A DNA stretch of 64,000 bases from Salinispora fenicalii (GCF_000514815.1 NZ_AZWQ01000009.1:224299-288298), one strand, 5' to 3'. Shown: positions 43,282 through 53,192, counted from the stretch's first letter. Made by a program: numbers and translations. Notes: a model not told the origin generated them from the sequence alone.

Positions 43282-44693
43282 TCCGGCTGAGTCTGGCCGA
43301 GGTGGCGACAGCGGTTGACGGCCGGTTGGTCAGCGCTGACCCGAGCGTCGCGGTTACCGGCTCGGTCGAGTTTGACTCCCGCAAGGCCGGCCCGGGCGGG
43401 CTCTTCGTCGCCTTCCCCGGGGAACGGGTGGATGGGCACGACTACGCCGACGGGGCGATTCGGGCGGGTGCGGTGGCGGTGCTCGGCACCCGGGTGCTGC
43501 CCGGCGTGCCGATGGTGCTGGTGGATGATGCCCAGCTGGCGCTGGGGCGACTGGCCCGCGCGGTGACGGATCGGCTGCCCGAGCTGACCGTCATCGGCCT
43601 CACCGGCTCCTCGGGCAAGACCAGCACCAAGGATCTGATCGCTGCCCTCACCGCACGACTCGGGCCCACGGTTGCCCCGCCCGGGTCGTTCAACAACGAG
43701 CTGGGGCACCCCTACACGGCACTCCAGGCCGGTCCGGGGACCCGCTACCTCGTGCTGGAGAAGGGCGCCCGAGGAGTGGGGCACGTCAGCTACCTCTGCG
43801 AGGTGGTGCCGCCGAAGATCTCCGTGGTGCTCAATGTGGGGGTGGCCCACATCGGTGAGTTCGGTTCCCGGGAGACCATCGCCTTGGCGAAGGGGGAACT
43901 GGTGGCAGCGCTACCGGCGGAGGGGCTGGCCGTGCTCAACGCCGACGATGACCTCGTCGCCGCGATGGCGACGCGCACCCAAGCGCGGGTGGTCCGGTAC
44001 GGCGAGGCGGCCGATGCGGACGTGCGGGCCGTTGACGTGGTGCTGGATGAGCGTGGCCGGCCGTCGTTCACGCTGGTGACACCGGAGGGGCGTGCGCCGG
44101 TGCGGCTCGGGCTGACCGGCCGGCACCAGGTATCCAACTCGCTCGCCGCCGCCGCGGTGGCCCGGGAACTGGGAATGCCGTTGCCGGAGCTGGCGGCCGC
44201 CCTGGGCGAGCTCGGGCTGGTCTCCAGTCGTCGGATGGACGTCTTCGAGCGGGTTGACGGGGTCACCGTTATCGACGACTCGTACAACGCCAACCCCGCG
44301 TCGATGACCGCCGCCCTGCGGGCGCTGGCCGGGTTCGAGCGGCGGCGCACCATCGCGGTGCTCGGCTACATGGCCGAACTGGGGCCGTACGAGCAGGAGG
44401 GGCATGTCGAGGTCGGTCGACTCGCCGCCAATCTGGGGGTGGACCGCCTGCTGGTGGTGGGCGAGGCGGCGAACCCGATCCATGAGGGCGCAACATCGGT
44501 ACGTGACTGGGAAGGAGAATCGGTGCAGCTCACCGATCAGGCGGGCGCCGTCGAGGTGCTGCGGGGAGACCTGCGGCCCGGTGACGTCGTCTTGGTGAAG
44601 GGCTCGCGGTACCGCACCTGGGAGGTGGCGGACGCGCTGCGCGCCGACGCCGTGGCCGACCGGGGTGCGGGAGCGGACGGTGGCGTGGCATGA
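43278..44693 (+). CDS. murF: UDP-MurNAc-tripeptide:D-Ala-D-Ala ligase
   Basis: MurF of 471 residues. The ATP loop is [20 protein letters not shown] (about 104-123). [20 protein letters not shown] near the N-terminus, [11 protein letters not shown], and [20 protein letters not shown] (about 330-349) are family signatures. It uses D-Ala-D-Ala to finish the pentapeptide. Starts at a GTG overlapping the murE stop and ends in an ATGA overlap with mraY. Confidence 0.95.
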   Translation: MIRLSLAEVATAVDGRLVSADPSVAVTGSVEFDSRKAGPGGLFVAFPGERVDGHDYADGAIRAGAVAVLGTRVLPGVPMVLVDDAQLALGRLARAVTDRLPELTVIGLTGSSGKTSTKDLIAALTARLGPTVAPPGSFNNELGHPYTALQAGPGTRYLVLEKGARGVGHVSYLCEVVPPKISVVLNVGVAHIGEFGSRETIALAKGELVAALPAEGLAVLNADDDLVAAMATRTQARVVRYGEAADADVRAVDVVLDERGRPSFTLVTPEGRAPVRLGLTGRHQVSNSLAAAAVARELGMPLPELAAALGELGLVSSRRMDVFERVDGVTVIDDSYNANPASMTAALRALAGFERRRTIAVLGYMAELGPYEQEGHVEVGRLAANLGVDRLLVVGEAANPIHEGATSVRDWEGESVQLTDQAGAVEVLRGDLRPGDVVLVKGSRYRTWEVADALRADAVADRGAGADGGVA

Positions 44694-45814
44694 GGGCAGT
44701 CATCGTCGCGGTTGGGGTGGCCTTCCTGGTCTCGCTGTTCTGCACACCGATTGCGATCAAGGTCTTCACCCGGTTGAAGGCCGGCCAGCCAATTCGGGCC
44801 GAGGGTCCGGTGATGCACCAGGGCAAGAAGGGCACCCCGACGATGGGCGGGGTGGTCTTCATCCTGGCCACCGTCATCGCGTACGTCGCCGGGCACCTGG
44901 CCCTGACCACGCTGCCGGACGCCCAGATCGCTCAGGTTGAACCGACCATCACGGCGCTGGTGCTGTTGGGGCTGATGGTGTTCTCCGGCGCGGTGGGCTT
45001 CATCGACGACTTCCTGAAGGTCCGCAAGCGGCACAGTGGCGGCCTCAACAAGCGCGGCAAGCTGCTCGGCCAGATCCTGGTCGGCGCGGTGTTCGGGGTG
45101 ATCGCGCTCTACTTCCCGAGCACCATGACCGATTCCCAGGGCACGTTGACCAACACCGAGACGGTCGGCAGCACGACGTTGAGTTTCATCCGGGACATTC
45201 CCGCGCTGGAGCTCACCAAGGTTGGCGCGGTCATCCTCTTCATCTTCGTGGTGATGGCAGCCACCAACGGCGTCAACCTCACCGACGGTTTGGACGGCCT
45301 GGCCACCGGCGCTTCGGTGATGGTGCTCGCGGCGTACGGGTTGATCGCCTTCTGGCAGTACCGGCACTGGTGCGCCGACCCGAACTACACCCAGGAGTAC
45401 TGCTACGCGGTTCGGGACCCGCTGGAGATCGCGTTGATCGCCGGCGCGGCGGCCGGTGCCTGTGTCGGGTTCCTGTGGTGGAACACCTCGCCGGCCCGGA
45501 TCTTCATGGGCGACACCGGGGCGCTGGGGCTGGGCGGCCTAATCGCCGGGATGGCGATGTCGACCCGAACGATCCTGCTGCTGCCGATCATCGGAGGACT
45601 CTTCGTCATCATTACGATGTCCGTGGTGATCCAGATCATCTCCTTCCGGACGACCGGCAAGCGGGTCTTCCGGATGTCACCGTTGCAGCACCACTTCGAG
45701 CTCGCCGGCTGGAGCGAGGTCAACATCGTGGTGCGGTTTTGGATCATCGCCGGCATCGGTGTGGCCATCGCCCTGGGCCTGTTCTACAGCGACTTCCTCG
45801 CCCGCGTCGGTTGA
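44690..45814 (+). CDS. mraY: Phospho-MurNAc-pentapeptide translocase
   Basis: Ten-helix membrane enzyme of 374 residues that makes lipid I. The catalytic Asp pair is in [20 protein letters not shown] (about 104-123). [20 protein letters not shown] (about 189-208) and [18 protein letters not shown] are the other signatures, and [11 protein letters not shown] holds the conserved His residues near the C-terminus. It is followed directly by ftsW with no murD in between. Confidence 0.96.
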   Translation: MRAVIVAVGVAFLVSLFCTPIAIKVFTRLKAGQPIRAEGPVMHQGKKGTPTMGGVVFILATVIAYVAGHLALTTLPDAQIAQVEPTITALVLLGLMVFSGAVGFIDDFLKVRKRHSGGLNKRGKLLGQILVGAVFGVIALYFPSTMTDSQGTLTNTETVGSTTLSFIRDIPALELTKVGAVILFIFVVMAATNGVNLTDGLDGLATGASVMVLAAYGLIAFWQYRHWCADPNYTQEYCYAVRDPLEIALIAGAAAGACVGFLWWNTSPARIFMGDTGALGLGGLIAGMAMSTRTILLLPIIGGLFVIITMSVVIQIISFRTTGKRVFRMSPLQHHFELAGWSEVNIVVRFWIIAGIGVAIALGLFYSDFLARVG

Positions 45815-45863
45815 TCGGAGCAGGCTTTCTCGACACGCCGAGGAGACGGTTGCGGGGGCCACG

Positions 45864-45899
45864 CCTCCCCCACCCGCGATGATGGGCGGGTGGGGGAGG
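45864..45899 (+). promoter_or_regulatory. Perfect 14-bp hairpin over the ftsW start
   Basis: CCTCCCCCACCCGC (45864-45877) pairs exactly with GCGGGTGGGGGAGG (45886-45899) around an 8-nt loop. The GTG start of ftsW (45890) and the purine-rich stretch that could serve as a ribosome binding site are in the right arm. It could terminate transcription after mraY or hold back ftsW translation. It stands where murD is normally found. Confidence 0.6.
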
Positions 45900-47449
45900 G
45901 ATCAGAAGTTGAGGGAAGCTCGGATTCGGGGCGGCGCTGGCCGCAGAGAGGTACGCGTACCACCGAGGCTCCGCCGGTAGCGCGGTCGCCGAAGGAACCT
46001 CCCGATGTTCCGCCCCTGCGCGGGCTGAGTGCCGCCGGCGGATTGGCTGCGCTCCGTGGCCTGTTGGACCGGCCGCTGGCCTCTTACTACCTTTTGCTGT
46101 TCAGCGTCGGCCTGCTGCTGCTGATCGGTCTCACCATGGTCTTCTCGGCGACCAGCGTGGAAGACTATGCCAACAGCGGTGACGCCACCGCGTCCTTGAC
46201 CAAGCAGGCCATCTTCGCGGTGTTCGGCATTGTGGCCTTCTGGGCGTGCCAGCGGTTGCCGGTCCGCACCTTCCAGGCGGTCGCCCGGCCGGCCCTCTGG
46301 GGCACGGTGGGGTTGCTGCTGCTCTTGAATCTGTTGGTCGCGCTCACGTCGCTGGCCGGCGTCTCGCAGATCGGCCCGTTCGCCGTAGACCTGAACTGGC
46401 TGTACGTAGGGCCGCTCCAGCTCCAGCCCTCCGAGCTGGCGAAGTTCGCTCTCGTCCTGTGGGGGGCGGATGTGCTCGCCCGAAAGGGCGCCAAGCTCGG
46501 CTGGTGGCGGGAGTTGGCCACGCCGTTCTTCCCCGTGCTGGGGCTGCTGTTCGTGCTGGTCGGCTACAACGACCTGGGCACGCTGATCTGTCTGCTGGCC
46601 CTGGTAATCGGGCTGCTCTGGGCGGCCGGAGTGCAGCTGCGGGTCTTCGCGGTGTTGGGTGCGATCGGCCTGCTCGGTATCGGTCTGCTGGTGGCGGTCG
46701 CTTCACTCGGCGCGGGGTCGAGCGAGCCAGGCGGGTCGGACGAGCCGAATTTCCGGCTGGGCCGGCTGACGATGTTCTTCAATCCTCCACCGCTCGAAAC
46801 CTGCAAGGACTCGGGCTGCTACCAGATGCTCCAAGCTCGGTACGCGATCGAGCACGGGGGCTGGTTCGGCACCGGGTTGGGCAAGAGTTCCCTGAAGTGG
46901 GGCTCCCTCCCGGCGAAGGAGAATGACTTCATTTTCGTGATCATCGCTGAGGAACTGGGCGTTGTCGGGTGCAGTGTGGTCGTGGCGCTCTTCGCGGTGC
47001 TTGCGTATACCGGGCTGCGGATCGCCCGCCGGGTGACCGGCCGGTTCCGGCAGCTCGCCGCCGCCGCGGCGACCGCCTGGCTGATCGGGCAGGCGATGAT
47101 CAATATCGGTGGAGTGATCGGGTTGCTGCCGCTTACCGGCGTGCCGCTGCCGTTCATCTCCGACGGCGGGAGCGCCCTTGTCTCCACGCTCGCCGCGGTC
47201 GGCATGCTCGCCTCGTTCGCCCGGGCCGAACCTGATGCGGCGAGAGCCCTGCATGCCCGTCCGCCGGCCCGATGGGTCCGACTAGTCTGGGCCCCGTTGC
47301 CGCCGCTTCCCGGCCGGCGCCGCCCGGGTGCCCCATCAGCTCCCCGGGCCCGGGTGCCCCGGGGGCAACACGAAGATGACCAGGCCGCGCGACGTGCCGT
47401 CCGGGCGAACCGGGCCCGGCGTGGGTCGGTGGAGGAGAGGAGACGGTGA
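45890..47449 (+). CDS. ftsW: Septal peptidoglycan polymerase FtsW (SEDS family)
   Basis: SEDS glycosyltransferase of 519 residues with about ten helices. After a polar N-terminus (about 1-62) come YYLLLFSVGLLLLIGLTMVF, VGPLQLQPSELAKFALVLW (about 174-192), AIEHGGWFGTGLGKSSLKWG (about 321-340), ENDFIFVIIAEELG and the C-terminal PLTGVPLPFISDGGSALVST. The basic cytoplasmic tail is long (about 445-519). GTG 45890 is the earliest possible start; a TTG near 46043 would remove the polar N-terminus. Its stop overlaps the murG start. Confidence 0.93.
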   Translation: MGEGSEVEGSSDSGRRWPQRGTRTTEAPPVARSPKEPPDVPPLRGLSAAGGLAALRGLLDRPLASYYLLLFSVGLLLLIGLTMVFSATSVEDYANSGDATASLTKQAIFAVFGIVAFWACQRLPVRTFQAVARPALWGTVGLLLLLNLLVALTSLAGVSQIGPFAVDLNWLYVGPLQLQPSELAKFALVLWGADVLARKGAKLGWWRELATPFFPVLGLLFVLVGYNDLGTLICLLALVIGLLWAAGVQLRVFAVLGAIGLLGIGLLVAVASLGAGSSEPGGSDEPNFRLGRLTMFFNPPPLETCKDSGCYQMLQARYAIEHGGWFGTGLGKSSLKWGSLPAKENDFIFVIIAEELGVVGCSVVVALFAVLAYTGLRIARRVTGRFRQLAAAAATAWLIGQAMINIGGVIGLLPLTGVPLPFISDGGSALVSTLAAVGMLASFARAEPDAARALHARPPARWVRLVWAPLPPLPGRRRPGAPSAPRARVPRGQHEDDQAARRAVRANRARRGSVEERRR

Positions 47450-48555
47450 TGGGTCCGCTGCGTTCGGTGGTGCTTGCAGGAGGTGGCACCGGGGGGCACA
47501 TCTACCCGTTGCTCGCCTTCGCCGACTGCCTGCGCCGGCACGACTCCGGCATCCGGATCACCTGCCTGGGCACCCCGAAGGGCTTGGAGAACGAGCTGAT
47601 CCCGCCCGCCGGGTACGACCTGCGTCAGATCCCCGCGTACCAGCTGCCCCGCTCGGTCAACCTGGACCTGGTGAAGACCCCGGCCCGGATGTGGACCGCG
47701 GCCCGGGCGGCCGGCAAGGTCATCGACGAGGTGCAGGCCGATGTCGTGGTGGGGTTCGGCGGGTACGTCTCGGTCCCGGCGTACCTCGCCGCCTGGCGAC
47801 GTGAGCTGCCGATCGTCATCCACGAGGTCAATGTGCCACCGGGGGTGGCCAACCGGCTGGGCATGAAGTTCACCAAGCACCTCGCGGTGGGCTTCCCGCA
47901 CCAGCCGGCGCAAGCTGAGTCGCTGCGCGGGGCCCGGGTGGTGGGGGTGCCGCTGCGCCGGGGCATCGCCGGTCTGGACCGGGCCGCCATGCGCACCGCT
48001 GCCCGCGCCCACTTCGGGCTCCGGCCGGACCTGCCGGTGCTCTTCGTCGCCGGTGGATCACAGGGCGCGCGTTCGATCAACCTGGCGGTCACCGGGGCGG
48101 CCAAGGAACTGGCCCGGAACGGAGTGCAGGTGCTGCACGTGGTCGGTGCACGAAATGAGGCGGTGTCGGTGCCGACCGACTTGCCCGCACCGTACGTGAC
48201 GTTGCCGTACCTGTCGCAGATGGAGCTGGGGTATGCCGCGGCCGACCTGATGCTCGGCCGGGGTGGGGCGATGACCTGTGCAGAGGTGGCGGCGGTCGGG
48301 CTGCCGACGGTCTATGTGCCGTACCCGCACAGCAACCAGGAGCAGCGACGAAACGCGTTGCCGGTGGTGGAGGCCGGGGGCGGACTACTCGTTGATGACG
48401 CCGAGATGACGCCGGCCTGGGTGGAGAGCACGGTGATCCCGCTGATCCGTGACTCCCACCGGTTGGCCACAATGGGGGCTGCCGCGGCTGCGTACGGGCA
48501 TCGCGACGGCGACGAAGCATTACTCAATTTTGTCTATGAGGCGGTGGTCCGGTGA
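47449..48555 (+). CDS. murG: Lipid II-forming N-acetylglucosaminyltransferase
   Basis: GT28 glycosyltransferase of 368 residues that adds GlcNAc to lipid I. The N-terminal glycine loop is VVLAGGGTGGHIYPLLAFAD. VVGFGGYVSVPAYLAAW (about 100-116), IVIHEVNVPPGVANRL, LFVAGGSQGARSIN (about 200-213) and the donor-binding region GRGGAMTCAEVAAVGLPTVY with PYPHSNQEQRRNA are all present. GGAGGAGAGGAG precedes the start. A GTG at 47446 is an equally good start, one codon upstream. Confidence 0.95.
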   Translation: MGPLRSVVLAGGGTGGHIYPLLAFADCLRRHDSGIRITCLGTPKGLENELIPPAGYDLRQIPAYQLPRSVNLDLVKTPARMWTAARAAGKVIDEVQADVVVGFGGYVSVPAYLAAWRRELPIVIHEVNVPPGVANRLGMKFTKHLAVGFPHQPAQAESLRGARVVGVPLRRGIAGLDRAAMRTAARAHFGLRPDLPVLFVAGGSQGARSINLAVTGAAKELARNGVQVLHVVGARNEAVSVPTDLPAPYVTLPYLSQMELGYAAADLMLGRGGAMTCAEVAAVGLPTVYVPYPHSNQEQRRNALPVVEAGGGLLVDDAEMTPAWVESTVIPLIRDSHRLATMGAAAAAYGHRDGDEALLNFVYEAVVR

Positions 48556-50096
48556 GCGGGCAGAGTGCGGCGAAGTTCTCCCCAGCTGGTCGACTGACCG
48601 CGGAGGATCTTGGCGCCATCCACCTAGTTGGGGTGGGCGGGATCGGGATGAGCGGACTGGCCCGACTCTTCCTCACCCGCGGTATCTCGGTCTCCGGCAG
48701 CGAACTGCGTGAGTGGCCATCCCTGGCGGGCCTGCGGGCGTTGGGTGGCACCATCTACATGAGTCACGAGGTGGCCAACCTCGATGGTGTGGACACCGTC
48801 GTCTACTCCTCGGCGATTCCGTCCGACCACCTGGAGCTGGTGGAGGCACGCCGTCGTGGCCTGCGGGTGCTGCACCGTTCCGAGGCGCTTGCCGCGGCGA
48901 TGACTGGCCGACGGACGGTCGCGGTGGCGGGCACCCATGGTAAGACCACCACCACGTCGATGGTGACCATGGTGCTTCAGCAGGCCGGGGTGGATCCGTC
49001 CTTCGTGATCGGCGGGGAGATATCCGAGGTTGGTTCCGGCGCGCACCACGGCACGGGAGAGTACTTCGTGGTGGAGGCGGACGAGAGTGACCGCTCTTTT
49101 TTGATCTATCGGCCGTTCGTCTCGATTATCACCAATATTGAGGCTGACCACTTGAACACCTACGGTGACTTGGCCAATCTGGAAGCGGCCTTCGCTGACT
49201 TCGCCCGTCTTACCGACCCGGACGGTTTCATCATCACCTGCGCTGACGATGCGGGTAGCCGACGGATGGCCGAGACGCTGCGCGCTGAGGGGCGGCGGGT
49301 GTACACGTACGGCACCTCGGCCGACGCGGACCTTCGGTTGACCGAGATGGCCTCATCCACCCGGGGCATCCGCTACCTCGCCGAGATTGACGGCCGGTCG
49401 TTGGGCGAGTTTCGGCTGCCGATGCCGGGGCGGCATATGGGTCTCAACAGTGCCTCGGCGGTGCTCGCCGAGTACCTGCTGGACCTGCCGATGGAGGCGG
49501 CGCAGGCCGCGCTGGCGGCCTTTCCCGGCGTGCGGCGGCGCTTCGAGCGTAAGGGTGTCGCGGACGATGTGCTGGTCTACGACGAGTACGCCTACCACCC
49601 GACGCCTATTGAGCTGGCACTGCGGACGTTGCGGGAGGTGGCCGGCGACGGAGGGCTGATTGTGGTGTTCCAGCCCTATCGGCTCTACCGCACCCGGGAC
49701 CTGCAGGCGGAGATCGCCGAAGCCCTCGCCCTCGCCGACGAGTTGGTGCTGTTGGAGGTCTTCGGCCCCGGGGAGCTGCGGGAGCCGGGGGAGGGTTCGG
49801 CAGCGCTGATCGAGGCGGTACCGCTGCCGGACGACCGGAAGGTCTTCGTGGACTCCTGGGAGGCGGCGCCGGTCGAGGTGGCCCGCCGGGCCAAGCCCGG
49901 CGATGTCGTAGTGACGATGGGCGCGCCGCCCAGCTCGCTCATGGGCGACCAACTCCTCGACGCGCTGTCGAAACGGGGCGCGGCGGGTCCCGCCGGCACC
50001 GTGCCCGGCGGTGACGTTGGGGGTGCGACAACGATTGGGGGCACCGTTCCCGGCATCCCTGGTAGCTCCACTCCAGATGCCTCCACCGCCGGATGA
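48552..50096 (+). CDS. murC: UDP-MurNAc:L-alanine ligase
   Basis: MurC of 514 residues, attaching the first amino acid to UDP-MurNAc. The N-terminal motif is IHLVGVGGIGMSGLARLFL (about 24-42), the ATP loop VAVAGTHGKTTTTSMVTMVL (about 123-142), followed by EADESDRSFL and NIEADHLNTYGDLANLEAAF. YDEYAYHPTPIELALR is in the C-terminal domain. The last 40 residues are Gly/Pro/Thr-rich and probably disordered. GTG start overlaps the murG stop; the end overlaps ftsQ by 4 nt. Confidence 0.95.
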   Translation: MSGQSAAKFSPAGRLTAEDLGAIHLVGVGGIGMSGLARLFLTRGISVSGSELREWPSLAGLRALGGTIYMSHEVANLDGVDTVVYSSAIPSDHLELVEARRRGLRVLHRSEALAAAMTGRRTVAVAGTHGKTTTTSMVTMVLQQAGVDPSFVIGGEISEVGSGAHHGTGEYFVVEADESDRSFLIYRPFVSIITNIEADHLNTYGDLANLEAAFADFARLTDPDGFIITCADDAGSRRMAETLRAEGRRVYTYGTSADADLRLTEMASSTRGIRYLAEIDGRSLGEFRLPMPGRHMGLNSASAVLAEYLLDLPMEAAQAALAAFPGVRRRFERKGVADDVLVYDEYAYHPTPIELALRTLREVAGDGGLIVVFQPYRLYRTRDLQAEIAEALALADELVLLEVFGPGELREPGEGSAALIEAVPLPDDRKVFVDSWEAAPVEVARRAKPGDVVVTMGAPPSSLMGDQLLDALSKRGAAGPAGTVPGGDVGGATTIGGTVPGIPGSSTPDASTAG

Positions 50097-50911
50097 GTTC
50101 GGGGCCGACGCGTCGGCGTACCTCCGGGGTGGAGGGGAGCGCCGGCCGACGGGGGCCGGTCCGTCGTTGGCAGCTGGTTCGGGCCGGCCGGGACGCGGTG
50201 CCGAACTCAGCCCGACGGTTTATGGCCCGTGCCCGGCGGCGCCGAATGCGAGCGGTTCTGCCCTGGGCGCTCGTGGCGGGTGGGCTGACGCTGGCCGGGT
50301 TGGTCGGCTGGGTGCTGGTCGGCACTGGCCTATTCGGGGTGCGTGAGGTGCGGGTGGAGGGAGCCGAGTTGGTGACCTCGGTCGAGGTGCGCGATGCCGC
50401 CGGTGTGCCCGACGGCACGCCGCTGGCCCGGGTGGACCTTGCGGCTACCGCGAAGCGCATCGGTGGCCTGCCGGCAGTCGAACGGGTTGACGTCAAGCGG
50501 GACTGGCCGGATGTCCTCGTGGTCCGGCTGACCGAGCGGACCGGTGCGGCGGTGGTGCCGCAGGAGGACCAGTTTCTCGTGGTGGATGCTGCCGGGTTCG
50601 TCTTCCGTCGGCTGTCGGCTCCCCCCGACGGCCTACCGGTGATCCGGCTGGCATCGCCTGGTCCGGCCGATCCGAAGACCCAGGCCGCGCTGGCGGTGCT
50701 CGCCGAGCTCACCCCGCAGTTGCGGGGTGAGCTCGTGGACATCACGGTCGAAGGGCTGGCCCGGGTCACGCTTCACCTGCGCGATGAGCGGCAGGTGGTG
50801 TGGGGGGACGCCACCCGAGGGGCGGACAAGGCGCGAGTCGCTACTGCGTTGCTGAACGGAGCGGAAGCCACGATCGATGTCAGCGCTCCGGGTGTGGTGA
50901 CCGTCCGGTGA
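50093..50911 (+). CDS. ftsQ: Cell division protein FtsQ
   Basis: Bitopic septum protein of 272 residues. A basic cytoplasmic region (about 1-52) is followed by one membrane helix (AVLPWALVAGGLTLAGLVGW) and a periplasmic POTRA domain (GVREVRVEGAELVTSVEVRD with RIGGLPAVERVDVKRDWPDV), then a beta domain. It works with FtsL and FtsB to control FtsW/FtsI. The ATG overlaps the murC stop. Confidence 0.93.
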   Translation: MSSGPTRRRTSGVEGSAGRRGPVRRWQLVRAGRDAVPNSARRFMARARRRRMRAVLPWALVAGGLTLAGLVGWVLVGTGLFGVREVRVEGAELVTSVEVRDAAGVPDGTPLARVDLAATAKRIGGLPAVERVDVKRDWPDVLVVRLTERTGAAVVPQEDQFLVVDAAGFVFRRLSAPPDGLPVIRLASPGPADPKTQAALAVLAELTPQLRGELVDITVEGLARVTLHLRDERQVVWGDATRGADKARVATALLNGAEATIDVSAPGVVTVR

Positions 50912-51136
50912 ATGTGATCGGCCCACCACGGCGACACGCCGCCGGGTTGCTTGGCACATTGGGCGGCGGCGCTTACGTTGCCCCGAAGAGGATCAGTGGT
51001 TGACATAAATCTAACCCTCTAGTAGAGGGTGAGGGTTTACACCCGAGCGCTGGCGATGACCGCGTCGTCAACCGTTGATCCTGGGCAAGCCGAGTGGCGC
51101 GGCCCATGCCAATCTCGAGGGGGAAAGGACCTTCAG
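50912..51136 (+). promoter_or_regulatory. ftsZ promoter region with a 17-bp palindrome
   Basis: TTGACA (51000-51005) and TAGAGG (51023-51028) with a 17-nt spacer form a likely promoter. A perfect palindrome, ACCCTCTA-G-TAGAGGGT (51014-51030), covers the spacer end and the -10, so a repressor or activator could act here. The leader to the ATG is about 100 nt. No gene is seen in the rest of the region. Confidence 0.65.
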
Positions 51137-52252
51137 ATGACACCTCCGCACAACTACCTGGCGGTCATCAAGGTCGTCGGTATCGGTGGCGGCGGCGTGA
51201 ATGCCGTCAACCGAATGATCGAGGTTGGGCTCAAGGGCGTCGAGTTCATCGCGATCAACACTGATGCACAGGCGCTTCTGATGAGTGACGCCGATGTCAA
51301 GCTCGACGTGGGTCGCGAACTGACCCGTGGTCTGGGTGCCGGCGCCAACCCGGATGTCGGAAAGAACGCGGCCGAGGACCACCGCGACGAGATCGAGGAA
51401 GTCCTCAAGGGCGCCGACATGGTCTTCGTAACCTGTGGTGAGGGCGGCGGCACCGGCACCGGCGGAGCTCCGGTGGTGGCGAACATCGCCCGCAAGCTCG
51501 GCGCGCTCACCATCGGCGTGGTCACCCGGCCGTTCTCGTTCGAGGGCAAGCGCCGTCAGGTGCAGGCCGAGGCCGGCATTGACGAGCTGCGGAACCAGTG
51601 CGACACGCTGATCGTGATCCCGAACGACCGGCTCCTCGCGCTCGGTGACCGCAACATCTCCATGATGGATGCCTTCCGCACCGCGGACCAGGTGCTCCTC
51701 TCCGGCGTCCAGGGGATCACCGACCTGATCACCACTCCCGGTCTGATCAACCTCGACTTCGCCGATGTCAAGAGTGTCATGAGCGGTGCCGGCAGCGCAC
51801 TGATGGGAATCGGTAGCGCCCGGGGTGAGAACCGGGCGGTGGAGGCGGCCGAGGCGGCCATCTCCAGCCCGCTGCTGGAGCAGAGCATGGATGGTGCGCG
51901 CGGCGTGCTGCTCTCGATTGCCGGCGGGTCCGACCTGGGACTGTTCGAGATCAACGATGCGGCGCAACTGGTCACCGACGCGGCTCACCCGGAAGCCAAC
52001 ATCATCTTCGGTGCGGTTATCGACGACGCCCTCGGTGACGAGGTGCGGGTCACCGTCATCGCTGCTGGCTTTGATGGAGGCGCGCCCGCATACAAGGCGG
52101 CCGAACCGGCCCGCAAGACGAATCAGAATCAGCCGGCACCGGCCACCCCAGCGGTTCCGGCGCCGCCCACCGCCCCCGCCCCGCAGCAGTCGCCCCGTCG
52201 GGTTCTCTTCGACGATGTCGATGTTCCCGATTTCCTCAAGAACGGTTCCTGA
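51137..52252 (+). CDS. ftsZ: Cell division GTPase FtsZ
   Basis: Tubulin-like GTPase of 371 residues that forms the Z ring. [20 protein letters not shown] (about 13-32), the tubulin signature [20 protein letters not shown] (about 97-116), and the T7 loop [20 protein letters not shown] (about 204-223) are complete. A Pro/Ala/Gln linker leads to the C-terminal peptide [10 protein letters not shown], which binds SepF and other partners. The ATG at 51137 gives the family start; the frame is open 108 nt further upstream but has no family match. Confidence 0.97.
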   Translation: MTPPHNYLAVIKVVGIGGGGVNAVNRMIEVGLKGVEFIAINTDAQALLMSDADVKLDVGRELTRGLGAGANPDVGKNAAEDHRDEIEEVLKGADMVFVTCGEGGGTGTGGAPVVANIARKLGALTIGVVTRPFSFEGKRRQVQAEAGIDELRNQCDTLIVIPNDRLLALGDRNISMMDAFRTADQVLLSGVQGITDLITTPGLINLDFADVKSVMSGAGSALMGIGSARGENRAVEAAEAAISSPLLEQSMDGARGVLLSIAGGSDLGLFEINDAAQLVTDAAHPEANIIFGAVIDDALGDEVRVTVIAAGFDGGAPAYKAAEPARKTNQNQPAPATPAVPAPPTAPAPQQSPRRVLFDDVDVPDFLKNGS

Positions 52253-52261
52253 GTCCTGCCG

Positions 52262-53008
52262 ATGACCAACACCCCCGCCGCGGCGCCCGCCAGCCGGAAC
52301 GCCGAGCTCGCAGCTGGCCTTGCCCGAGTCCGTACCCGAATCGCCGACGCCTGTGCGGCTGCCGGTCGAGACCCCGGGGAGGTGGTCACGATCGCGGTGA
52401 CCAAGACGTACCCGGCGAGCGACGTTGTTGCCCTGGTTGGGCTCGGGGCCACCGAGGTGGGGGAGAACCGGGACCAAGAGGCCGGGGCGAAGGCGGCCGA
52501 GGTGGCTGCGGCGGGGGTGACGCCCCGGTGGCACTTCATCGGTCAGCTGCAACGGAACAAGGCGAAGTCGGTGGTCCGGTACGCCGATGTGGTGCAGTCG
52601 GTCGACAGCGTCCGGTTGGCCCGGGCGCTCGATCGAGCCTCGGCAGCAGAACGAGACTGCCCGTTGGAGGTGTTCCTGCAGGTCAGCATCGATGGGGCGG
52701 TGGGTCGTGGCGGCGCGTTGCCTGGGTCCGCGGACCCGGACGCGGGACTCGATCCGGTGGCCGAGGTGGTGGCTGGTGCGGACGGGCTGCGGCTTAGTGG
52801 GTTGATGGCGGTGGCGCCGCTGGGCTGGGAGCCGGACCGGGCGTTTGCCCGGCTGGCGGAGGTCGCGGCCGGGTTCCGGGTCCAGCATCCGCAGGCGACG
52901 TTGTTGTCGGCTGGCATGAGTGGGGATCTGGAATCGGCGATCCGGCACGGCGCGACACATGTCCGGGTGGGTAGCGCGTTACTCGGAATGCGCCCCACGC
53001 TGGGGTAG
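52262..53008 (+). CDS. YggS/PLPBP-family pyridoxal phosphate homeostasis protein
   Basis: PLP-binding protein of 248 residues with an alanine racemase-like barrel, involved in vitamin B6 homeostasis. The PLP lysine is in IAVTKTYPASDVVAL (about 43-57). GATEVGENRDQEAGAKA, WHFIGQLQRNKAKSVV, LSGLMAVAPLG and LSAGMSGDLESAIRHGATHV complete the family set. It starts 9 nt after ftsZ; pgeF, which often sits between them, is missing. The ATG overlaps no other gene. Confidence 0.93.
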   Translation: MTNTPAAAPASRNAELAAGLARVRTRIADACAAAGRDPGEVVTIAVTKTYPASDVVALVGLGATEVGENRDQEAGAKAAEVAAAGVTPRWHFIGQLQRNKAKSVVRYADVVQSVDSVRLARALDRASAAERDCPLEVFLQVSIDGAVGRGGALPGSADPDAGLDPVAEVVAGADGLRLSGLMAVAPLGWEPDRAFARLAEVAAGFRVQHPQATLLSAGMSGDLESAIRHGATHVRVGSALLGMRPTLG

Positions 53009-53073
53009 CCTGACCGCCAGGAGCAAATTACATCGGTGTTGTTTGGTGGGAGTGGCATTCCTCTCGTCGGTTT

Positions 53074-53097
53074 GGCGCGCGACGCGAAGCGCGCGCC
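53074..53097 (+). terminator. Hairpin between yggS and sepF
   Basis: GGCGCGC (53074-53080) pairs with GCGCGCC (53091-53097). It lies in the 184-nt gap between yggS and sepF and may separate their transcripts. No U-tract is seen. Confidence 0.4.
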
Positions 53098-53192
53098 TGG
53101 GGGGTGTCGATCCGGCGAGCAGAAATGATCCACTTGCGGCAGGCGACGCGGCACGGGGGTGCGTGCCGTAGGGCGGACGGGAAGGGCGCGGG

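Noticed and set aside
45815..45889. Remnant of murD between mraY and ftsW
   Set aside because: The 75-nt gap is mostly hairpin and shows no stretch resembling a Mur ligase.
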